This document shows positions 1 to 5,273 of a stretch of 5,273 nt of DNA, in pieces (positions within the stretch are counted from its first letter, which is position 1; the number at the start of each line of letters is the position of its first letter). This DNA comes from JBCBKZ01 sp039026975 (GTDB taxonomy: Bacteria > Bacteroidota > Bacteroidia > J057), in assembly GCA_039026975.1 (NCBI GenBank), contig JBCCLI010000441.1, positions 1 to 5,273 of the forward strand, read 5' to 3'. The position numbers and the translations under genes are program-made. The notes below the pieces were generated by a model. That model was not told where the DNA came from, ran no database searches, and was given only the letters and a program-made list of their open reading frames with translations.

Positions 1-513
1 CATATAGCTCTTTTTATACGCCTCAGAGGCATTAATTTCTATATTCTCTACCTTGGTTTCAAAATAGCCATTAGCTAATTGCGCTTCTTCTTCCTCCTCT
101 CCTTGCTTGAGTTTCACCTTCCAGGTAGAGCGGGAAATAACCTCAAAGAGCCAGATAGGGACATAAACTGCTCGTAGGTCTTCTGCTTTGATCACATTAG
201 GAACTGTCTCCGCATACCAGGTCCCTTCCATATACCTTGTAATGGCCTTTACCGCTTCTTCAGCAGGTAGCTGAAAGGGGAGAATATGCGTAGGACTCAC
301 CAGCTGCTCATGCGTATCCAGTTCCTCAAACTCACTTTTCCCACAATTAAAGCAAGAGGCTTCTTTAGGATCAGTTTCAGAAAAAAAGGTGGATTTGCAC
401 TTCTTACACTTCAGGAGATTATGTGTTACCCCCCAATCTGTAGCCAGATCTCCCAGCTTCACTGCTTCATCTAACGTCTTAATCTTAACTTGATCTTCTC
501 CTTTTAAGGCCAT
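1..513 (-). CDS. Zinc-ribbon protein of unknown function (N-terminal 171 residues, 3' end outside window)
   Basis: The open frame starts at the ATG whose complement is 511-513 and is still open at base 1, so the C-terminus is missing. Residues 36-57 form a four-cysteine zinc ribbon, CKKC (C36, C39) and CFNC (C54, C57), 14 residues apart. A segment follows with ILPFQLPAEEA (77-87), GTWYAE (97-102) and LRAVYVPIWLFEV (113-125). This order resembles proteins loosely annotated as TFIIB-type zinc-ribbon proteins, where a ribbon precedes an 'IPF...A...W..G.W.AP...GVY.P.W' region and often membrane helices. That likeness is from memory and not a search result. A strongly acidic run (EEEEEE, 139-144) lies further on. 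The start is 18 bases after the glycosyltransferase stop, which suggests translation from the same mRNA. No Shine-Dalgarno is well placed. The biochemical role is unknown; metal binding is the only confident statement. Confidence 0.8.
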   Translation of the reverse strand, partial: MALKGEDQVKIKTLDEAVKLGDLATDWGVTHNLLKCKKCKSTFFSETDPKEASCFNCGKSEFEELDTHEQLVSPTHILPFQLPAEEAVKAITRYMEGTWYAETVPNVIKAEDLRAVYVPIWLFEVISRSTWKVKLKQGEEEEEAQLANGYFETKVENIEINASEAYKKSYM

Positions 514-531
514 GACAGTAGGTTAAAGCTC

Positions 532-2481
532 CTAAGATACGTAACGCCATCCTTTAATGAAGATTTCCAAGTCAAGATACCAGCTATACGTTTGAGCATA
601 ATAGCTGTCAAGTGTATGGATATCCAGGTTTGTAGAGGTATTTCCAGTTCCCGTCCTGTATAGCATATTGAGTATTCCCGGTTTTATCTGTGGCAATCCT
701 CGCTGGTGAGCGGAGATATAGCCTACCATATGGGCCTTTCCTATCATTATCCGCCAAATAGCTGAGAAGGCTTTCGTGGGCTTCTTATAAAAGGGAAAGA
801 GTACAGGAAATAAAACCAGTAATAAAAGACTACTCATCTTATCAAATACCTTCTTACTAAGTAAGGCTCGCTTGTAACTTAGGTTAAAGGAAGAGGTCTG
901 GACATGCTTAGCTTCATAGGTTTCCTGGGGGCCTATGAGAAAGTTACAGTCAGGAGGGATGATTTTAAAGCTTAGGCTTTTCTCACGCCAATCCTGCATA
1001 ATATCCATGATCTGGGTAGCAGAGATACTTCCGGCTGAAAATATTAGCTCTTCTACATCATAGAGAGCTAGGATTTCCTCCAAATCTGAAACTGCCCCCA
1101 GCGCTTCCTTACTGGGCTTAAATTGGCTGTCTACCCATCCCATTACATTAATCGGATAGTCTATTTCCCTGGAGAGCAACCGCATGGCACGTCTAATGTC
1201 TTCTCCTGACCCTATCAGTAATACCCGTTTGAGGGTTTTCTCATGAAAAAAGAAGCTCCCCCCTTTTCGCATATTGATCAGTCCTCTGAGGGTAATTGCT
1301 AATATCATGGCAAAGATGGAGGTAAGCCCTACTATAGCACGAGAAAAGTTAATCTGGGGAAAGACATAGCTGACAGTGGCTATGGCTATGAAGCCACTTA
1401 AGGTGGCAGTGATAATGGCACGTATCTGGTAAGGCTTTTTATAAGCCCCGGCTAGGGCTAGGAAGGACACAAATACCAAGGTATAAATAGGCGCAGCCAC
1501 CCAGTCAAAGGAAGGTGGATAAGCGCCTCCCTCTATGTATCGCACGTAGTGCTCCCAATAGGACTTAATCCCATAGATCAATCCATAAATCAGTCCTCCC
1601 TCTATTATAGGGAAGCCCAGTGTTTTCCCCACCCTAAACAGTACCGCTAATAAAGCCCTGAAGTAAACTGCCAACCGTATACCAGCTATGAATAACTGCT
1701 TACGACTTCCCCCAAAGTGTTTCTGGGCAAATATGATCATGGCCTGATAAAAGACCTTCACATAGTTCAGACTGCCTGTCTTGGTACTTTCGCCTTTATA
1801 GTGGATGATTTGGGTATCTGCCAAGTAGGCATTGGTATGATCTGCTAAGAGGATTCTGTAAGAAAGGTCTATGTCTTCTCCATACATGAAAAAATCTTCA
1901 TCCAAATAGCCTATTTCTTCCAGCAGATCTTTCTTCATCCACATGTAGGCACCAGATAAGATTTCTATCTCGTGATTCTCCTCCTTTTCCAGGTAACTTA
2001 GATGGTACTTCCCGAAGACTTTACTATTGGGGAAAAGAGAGGATAGCCCAAAGATTTTATAGAAAGACACCCAGGGAGTAGGTAGGCTTCTCTTGGATTC
2101 CGGTAAGAACATCCCCTCTCCATCTATCATTTTTACGCCTAGTCCTCCCGTGTTAGGATGTGCTTCCATATAGTCAAAACACTTCTGAAAGGCATCTTCA
2201 GCTACCACTGTATCAGGATTTAGCAGCAGCACGTATTTTCCTTTCGCCATGGCTATCCCTTGGTTATTAGCTTTGGAGAAGCCGGGATTATCCACATTTT
2301 CAATGAAGGTGATGGAAGCTGCGAACTTCTCTCTCACCATCTGTTGGCTGCCATCGGTAGAGGCATTATCAATGACAATGATTTCTGTCTCTAATGCTGT
2401 CCCAGCCACCAAAGCTGAGCGCAGACACTGCTCCAGGAAATATTTAACATTATAATTTACGATGATGACTGATAGATCCAT
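532..2481 (-). CDS. Membrane glycosyltransferase: family 2 domain fused to a degenerate polyprenyl-phosphate sugar transferase-like region
   Basis: This 649-residue protein has several parts. Residues 1-235 are a GT-A family 2 glycosyltransferase of the rhamnosyltransferase/WbbL type: LSVIIVNYN (3-11), VIDNASTDGS (36-45), the metal/nucleotide-sugar site LLLNPDT (85-91), FFMYGEDIDLSYR (197-209) with the likely acidic catalytic region, and HYKGEST (227-233). It probably moves a sugar from a nucleotide donor to an envelope glycan at the cytoplasmic membrane face. Hydrophobic helices lie near 265-282, 328-347, 354-374 and 380-398. Residues 418-515 look like a Rossmann-type CoA-binding-like domain (VLLIGSGED, 420-428). 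Residues 543-649 keep one hydrophobic helix plus echoes of the sugar-1-phosphate transferase fold: GKAHMVGY (581-588, compare GDMSLVGPRP), IKPGI (599-603) and DSYYAQTYSWYLDLEI (625-640). The usual KFRSM and DELPQLxN catalytic stretches are absent, so that part is probably not a working phosphotransferase. Donor and acceptor cannot be read from sequence. The start is the first ATG, directly at the domain, 17 bases after recR. Confidence 0.9.
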   Translation of the reverse strand: MDLSVIIVNYNVKYFLEQCLRSALVAGTALETEIIVIDNASTDGSQQMVREKFAASITFIENVDNPGFSKANNQGIAMAKGKYVLLLNPDTVVAEDAFQKCFDYMEAHPNTGGLGVKMIDGEGMFLPESKRSLPTPWVSFYKIFGLSSLFPNSKVFGKYHLSYLEKEENHEIEILSGAYMWMKKDLLEEIGYLDEDFFMYGEDIDLSYRILLADHTNAYLADTQIIHYKGESTKTGSLNYVKVFYQAMIIFAQKHFGGSRKQLFIAGIRLAVYFRALLAVLFRVGKTLGFPIIEGGLIYGLIYGIKSYWEHYVRYIEGGAYPPSFDWVAAPIYTLVFVSFLALAGAYKKPYQIRAIITATLSGFIAIATVSYVFPQINFSRAIVGLTSIFAMILAITLRGLINMRKGGSFFFHEKTLKRVLLIGSGEDIRRAMRLLSREIDYPINVMGWVDSQFKPSKEALGAVSDLEEILALYDVEELIFSAGSISATQIMDIMQDWREKSLSFKIIPPDCNFLIGPQETYEAKHVQTSSFNLSYKRALLSKKVFDKMSSLLLLVLFPVLFPFYKKPTKAFSAIWRIMIGKAHMVGYISAHQRGLPQIKPGILNMLYRTGTGNTSTNLDIHTLDSYYAQTYSWYLDLEIFIKGWRYVS

Positions 2482-2498
2482 GCCCTGACTTGGGAAGC

Positions 2499-3131
2499 TT
2501 ATAGGATTCCATTCCCGTTAGAAGAAGTAGCTACCAGGGTACGGTTCACTAATGACCGAGCCAGGGTTACTTCATCCGTAAATTCTAAGTCGCAGCCCAC
2601 AGGGATCCCTCTTGCAATACTGGATATTTTCACATCATGCGGCTGGAGCTTTTTGGAGATGTAGAAGGCAGTAGTATCTCCCTCTATGTTAGCGCTAAAA
2701 GCAAATATCACTTCCTTGATTTCTTCTGACTGAGCGATCTTCTCCACCAGGGGATCTATTCTCAAGAGAGAAGGGCCTATGCCTTGCAAGGGGTTTATGA
2801 GTCCCCCTAGCACATGGTAAATACCCTGAAACTGATGGGTATTCTCCAGGGCCATAACGTCCTTAGTATCCTCCACTACACAGACTACAGACTTATCTCT
2901 TCTAGGGTTAGTACAGATATTACAGAGATCTGCATCTGAGATATTATGGCAGGACTTACAATACTTAATGTTCTGCCCCATGTCTATGATGGAGGTGCCT
3001 AAGCGCTCATTATCTTCTTTTCCCTGCTTGAGCATATGAAGCGCCAGTCTTAGGGCCGTCTTCTTTCCAATTCCAGGCAAGCTGGACAACTCATTTACGA
3101 CATTTTCTATCAACCTGGATGGATATTCCAT
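2499..3131 (-). CDS. recR: Recombination mediator protein RecR
   Basis: The 210-residue product matches RecR, which is usually about 200 residues. RecR acts with RecO (and RecF) to load RecA onto SSB-coated single-stranded DNA at gaps, and it forms a ring-shaped clamp. The domains are in the expected order. A helix-hairpin-helix DNA-binding segment is at 17-30 (LSSLPGIGKKTALRLA region). A four-cysteine zinc finger follows (C58, C61, C70, C73). The Toprim domain begins at VCVVEDTKDVMALE (83-96) and includes ANIEGDTTAFYISK (147-160). The C-terminal signature IARGIPVGCDLEFTDEVTLA (172-191) and SLVNR complete it. The start aligns with the family N-terminus; the codon is ATG with no Shine-Dalgarno. 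The stop lies 17 bases before the glycosyltransferase start, so the two genes are probably co-transcribed although their functions look unrelated. Cys180 replaces the glycine common in the IPVGGDLE motif, a mild substitution. All domain landmarks are intact, so it should be functional. Confidence 0.97.
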   Translation of the reverse strand: MEYPSRLIENVVNELSSLPGIGKKTALRLALHMLKQGKEDNERLGTSIIDMGQNIKYCKSCHNISDADLCNICTNPRRDKSVVCVVEDTKDVMALENTHQFQGIYHVLGGLINPLQGIGPSLLRIDPLVEKIAQSEEIKEVIFAFSANIEGDTTAFYISKKLQPHDVKISSIARGIPVGCDLEFTDEVTLARSLVNRTLVATSSNGNGIL

Positions 3132-3418
3132 ATATGCTTAACGCGCTAGTTGTTGATGTAAGTGAAAAGCGGCAGCCAATATGTCTGCCCCTCAATCCGA
3201 AAAGAGCTTTCCTATCAAATTTTCCCCTCAAGACCCCCTTTTCGTTCTCTAAAAATACGAAAAAAAGCCCGTTTTCTAGTCCATTTTTGAAATAGATAGT
3301 TTTTAGGCGAAAAGGATGGATTTGAAGTTCTGACAAGCAAATTTTTTGAAGAATAGCGTGCTATTGTGATAAGAATTAGCGCAGATAAGGTTCTTCAAGC
3401 AGGTATGTTCTACAAAAA
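3132..3418. other. Gene-free spacer between ddl and recR
   Basis: These 287 bases lie between the ddl stop and the recR start and hold no convincing gene. On the minus strand an open frame (3336 to 3091) needs a TTG start, overlaps recR by 41 bases and resembles no family I know. Small inverted repeats are present. TTGAAGAA (3346-3353) pairs with TTCTTCAA (3391-3398) across 37 bases. TTTTCGT (3239-3245) pairs with ACGAAAA (3257-3263) across 11 bases. GGCAG (3171-3175) pairs with CTGCC (3185-3189) across 9 bases. None is followed on the minus strand by the run of T expected of a clear intrinsic terminator. AAAATTTG is present twice on the minus strand (complements near 3219-3226 and 3338-3345) and partly fits the Bacteroidota -7 element TAnnTTTG, but no TTG sits at the proper upstream distance. 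A recR-operon promoter here is plausible, not shown. Confidence 0.5.
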
Positions 3419-4492
3419 TTAACGATTTTTCTCCAGGGCAGCCTCTCTATCTCCTCGCTCTACAGCTAAATCAATGAGTAGACTAATCAGTTCAGCATAA
3501 GGAACGCCATTTTCTACCCATAGCTTGGGATACATACTGATATCTGTAAATCCGGGAAGGGTATTCACCTCATTAACGTACACATTCCCTTCTGGATCTA
3601 AGAACATATCTACCCTGGTCATTCCCTCACACCCTAATACTCTATAAGCATTCTTGGCTACTAGCATGAGTTTAGCTAGCATCTGAGCATCTATGTCTTT
3701 GGCAGGAATCTGAACCTTGGCAGCTTCCTCACTCTCATACTTAGCATCATAATCATAAAATCCATCATCCATCACTACTTCCCCTACTCCTGTAGTCTCT
3801 ATGAGTGCATTCCCCATAACAGCACATTCTATTTCTCTGCCCTTAAGCCCTTCTTCTACTATTATCTTATGATCATACAAAAAGGCAGTGGCCATAGCCT
3901 CTTTCAGCTCAGGTAGAGTATCCGCCTTTTTTACCCCTACAGAAGAACCCATATTAGCAGGCTTCACAAAAAGGGGAAGTCCTAACTGATTGACTACAGC
4001 CGTATAGTCTATAGCCTCTTTTTCAAAATAGTAGAAGGTCATAGCTTCCGCTACCTTCAGATCAGCTTCCCTCAGCAATCTTTTACTCACATCCTTATCC
4101 ATAGAGACGGCTGACCCTAGGACATCTGGCCCTACAAAGGGAAGATTGAGCTGTTTGAGCATGCCCTGTAGACTACCATCTTCTCCGTATGGTCCATGAA
4201 TGATAGGAAAAACCACATCTAACTGTTCTATAGCGGAAAGCTCTTCCAGCCTGATGATTTGGCCACGCTCTGCTCCCGGAATAACTGCAAGGGGTTCTCC
4301 ATCCTCTATCCTAAGGTCCTGTGATAGAAAGGCATCTTCTGCCAACTTAAACCACCTACCTCCTTTTCCTACCCCTATTAGGCATAGCTGGAAACGGGTC
4401 TTATCTATAGCGCCATAAATATTTCTGGCTGAATTAATGGATACATCATGTTCGGGAGATTTCCCTCCAAAAATAAGGGCTACTGTAAGCAT
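3419..4492 (-). CDS. ddl: D-alanine--D-alanine ligase
   Basis: The 357-residue protein is an ATP-grasp ligase that joins two D-alanines in the cytoplasm. The dipeptide is then added to the UDP-MurNAc tripeptide during peptidoglycan synthesis. Visible landmarks: VALIFGGKSPEHDVS (4-18; E14 in the first D-Ala site), HGPYGEDGSLQGML (99-112), FVGPDVLGSAVSMDK (119-133), the ATP-binding strand LFVKPANMGSSVGV (174-187), IVEEGLKGREIECAV (211-225), the omega loop GFYDYDAKY (244-252), GMTRVDMF (290-297) and the metal/phosphate-binding NEVNTLPGFT (307-316; E308, N310). The tyrosine ending AKY (Y252) corresponds to the residue that favours D-Ala-D-Ala over D-Ala-D-lactate; phenylalanine is typical of lactate-type ligases. 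Length and all motifs are normal. The start matches the family N-terminus and has no Shine-Dalgarno. The gene is divergent from the aminotransferase 68 bp away and is followed by a 287-bp spacer before recR. Confidence 0.97.
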   Translation of the reverse strand: MLTVALIFGGKSPEHDVSINSARNIYGAIDKTRFQLCLIGVGKGGRWFKLAEDAFLSQDLRIEDGEPLAVIPGAERGQIIRLEELSAIEQLDVVFPIIHGPYGEDGSLQGMLKQLNLPFVGPDVLGSAVSMDKDVSKRLLREADLKVAEAMTFYYFEKEAIDYTAVVNQLGLPLFVKPANMGSSVGVKKADTLPELKEAMATAFLYDHKIIVEEGLKGREIECAVMGNALIETTGVGEVVMDDGFYDYDAKYESEEAAKVQIPAKDIDAQMLAKLMLVAKNAYRVLGCEGMTRVDMFLDPEGNVYVNEVNTLPGFTDISMYPKLWVENGVPYAELISLLIDLAVERGDREAALEKNR

Positions 4493-4560
4493 AGAATTAT
4501 GTAAGTTGAATTTTGAAATTGGAAAATTTCCCGATCAGACTGAAATTATTAGGCCACTTT
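4493..4560. promoter_or_regulatory. Divergent intergenic region, likely carrying promoters for ddl and the aminotransferase
   Basis: These 68 bases separate two start codons facing away from each other, so both 5' regions and at least one promoter pair should lie here or extend into the coding ends. The DNA is AT-rich. GGAAAATTTCC (4521-4531) is a perfect 11-base palindrome around a central A. GAAATT (4515-4520) and AATTTC (4525-4530) form an overlapping inverted repeat with a 4-base gap, and another GAAATT starts at 4542. On the plus strand GAATTTTG (4509-4516) matches the Bacteroidota -7 element TAnnTTTG except at the first base, but no TTG is seen about 20 bases upstream. No good match was found for ddl. 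The position is strong evidence; the individual elements are weak. Confidence 0.4.
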
Positions 4561-5273
4561 ATGCAACAATTCAACCCTAAAAACGAGCATATTCTTATTT
4601 ATGTAGGAGGAGAAATTATTCCTAGAGCTAACGCTAAGGTATCTGTCTTTGACAGTGTAGTACAGGGGGGAGATGCCGTTTGGGAAGGGCTGCGAGTATA
4701 TGATGGGAGAATTTTCTCCCTGGAAGAACACCTGAACCGTATGGTCTCCTCAGCCAAGGCCATGGCATTTACAGACATCCCAACTAAAGCATCCGTGAAG
4801 CAAGCCCTCTTTGATACGCTGAAGGCCAATGATATGCGTGATGGTGTGCACATCCGCATGACCCTTACCCGCGGCACTAAAACTACCTCCGGCATGGACC
4901 CCCGCCTCAACCAGTTTGGCTCCTGCCTCATCATAGTCCCGGAATGGAAAGCGCCCATTTATGATGATACAGGGATTACCCTTATCACGGCTTCCAACCG
5001 TAGAAATGCGCCTCAGTTTGTAGACTCCAAGATCCACCACAACAACCTCATCAATAATATCCTCGCCAAAATAGAAGCCAATGTAGCTGGGGCAGATGAC
5101 GCCCTCATGCTGGACATAGATGGATTTGTAGCAGAAACCAATGCCACCAATGTCTTTATGGTCAGACAAGGCGTGCTACGTACGCCTACCCCTGACGCAT
5201 GCCTACCTGGTATCACACGTGCCCTGGTCATGGAGCTAGCTAAGGAAGGTGGAATCCCCCTGGAAGAAACCCG
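4561..5273 (+). CDS. Class IV (fold type IV) PLP-dependent aminotransferase, branched-chain/D-amino-acid aminotransferase-like, 3' end outside window
   Basis: The frame opens at ATG 4561 and stays open to the right edge (237 complete codons), so roughly the last fifth of a typical 280-300-residue protein is missing. It belongs to the fold-type IV PLP enzymes (IlvE, D-amino-acid aminotransferase, aminodeoxychorismate lyase). Landmarks: VSVFDSVVQGGDAVWEGLRV (28-47), a phosphate-contacting arginine in HLNRM (57-61, R60), HIRMTLTRG (97-105), the Schiff-base lysine in VDSKIHHNNLI (154-164, K157), ALMLDIDGFVAETNATNVF (181-199, with PLP-contacting E192) and the phosphate-binding turn LPGITR (215-220). 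The lysine is followed by HHNNL, not the GGNYL of classical IlvE, so this is not a standard IlvE and its substrate is uncertain. It could be a branched-chain, D-amino-acid or related transaminase. The N-terminus aligns with the family. A short AGG (4551-4553) lies 7 bases before the ATG, a poor ribosome site. It is divergent from ddl. Confidence 0.9.
   Translation, partial: MQQFNPKNEHILIYVGGEIIPRANAKVSVFDSVVQGGDAVWEGLRVYDGRIFSLEEHLNRMVSSAKAMAFTDIPTKASVKQALFDTLKANDMRDGVHIRMTLTRGTKTTSGMDPRLNQFGSCLIIVPEWKAPIYDDTGITLITASNRRNAPQFVDSKIHHNNLINNILAKIEANVAGADDALMLDIDGFVAETNATNVFMVRQGVLRTPTPDACLPGITRALVMELAKEGGIPLEET

Noticed and set aside
286..474. Plus-strand open frame of 62 codons.
   Set aside because: It is antisense to the zinc-ribbon gene, which carries the real CxxC motifs; no independent support.
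2249..2455. Plus-strand open frame of 68 codons.
   Set aside because: It is antisense to the conserved N-terminal catalytic domain of the glycosyltransferase.
3091..3336. Minus-strand open frame of 81 codons beginning in the ddl-recR gap.
   Set aside because: It needs a TTG start, overlaps the beginning of recR in another frame by 41 bases and matches no recognisable family.
3346..3398. TTGAAGAA/TTCTTCAA inverted repeat just after ddl as a transcription terminator.
   Set aside because: The 37-base loop is long, the 8-bp stem is AT-rich, and on the ddl strand the second arm is followed by A residues, not T.
4200..4418. Plus-strand open frame of 72 codons.
   Set aside because: It is antisense to well-conserved ddl sequence and has no recognisable domain.
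3419..4492. Possible D-Ala-D-lactate (vancomycin-resistance-type) ligase.
   Set aside because: The omega-loop residue is tyrosine (AKY, Y252), as in D-Ala-D-Ala ligases, and no vanH- or vanX-like neighbours are present.
4549..5231. Several overlapping minus-strand open frames (4549-4731, 4599-4958, 4750-5169, 5013-5231).
   Set aside because: They lie antisense to the aminotransferase, whose plus-strand frame shows clear family motifs throughout; the antisense products show no domains.

Overview
The window holds five protein-coding genes in two divergent blocks. No RNA genes, mobile elements or CRISPR arrays were seen. The most likely host is a member of the Bacteroidota, perhaps a Cytophagia-like lineage. 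This is an inference from three things: protein flavour (a Bacteroidota-style WbbL-type glycosyltransferase, and a RecR Toprim segment of the AxxEGDTT type), the absence of a convincing Shine-Dalgarno sequence before any start codon, and AT-rich spacers around coding DNA of moderate GC.

Minus strand, read right to left: D-alanine--D-alanine ligase (ddl, 4492 to 3419), a 287-bp gene-free gap, then a tight cluster. The cluster is recR (3131 to 2499), a 649-residue membrane glycosyltransferase (2481 to 532) and the first 171 codons of a zinc-ribbon protein that leaves the window at base 1 (513 to 1). Spacers inside the cluster are 17 and 18 bases, so recR, the glycosyltransferase and the zinc-ribbon gene are probably co-transcribed. 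ddl could belong to the same unit or be separated from it by the gap.

Plus strand: a class IV PLP aminotransferase starts at 4561 and runs off the right edge. It is divergent from ddl, and 68 bp of AT-rich DNA with small inverted repeats lies between the two starts.

The themes are cell envelope (ddl, glycosyltransferase), recombinational repair (recR) and amino-acid metabolism (aminotransferase). The most unusual item is the glycosyltransferase. An N-terminal family 2 catalytic domain is joined to membrane helices, a nucleotide-binding-like domain and a shortened, apparently degenerate remnant of a polyprenyl-phosphate sugar-1-phosphate transferase. I see no clear evidence of a wholly new system. 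The window looks mostly like ordinary chromosome with one odd fusion protein and one poorly characterised zinc-ribbon protein.
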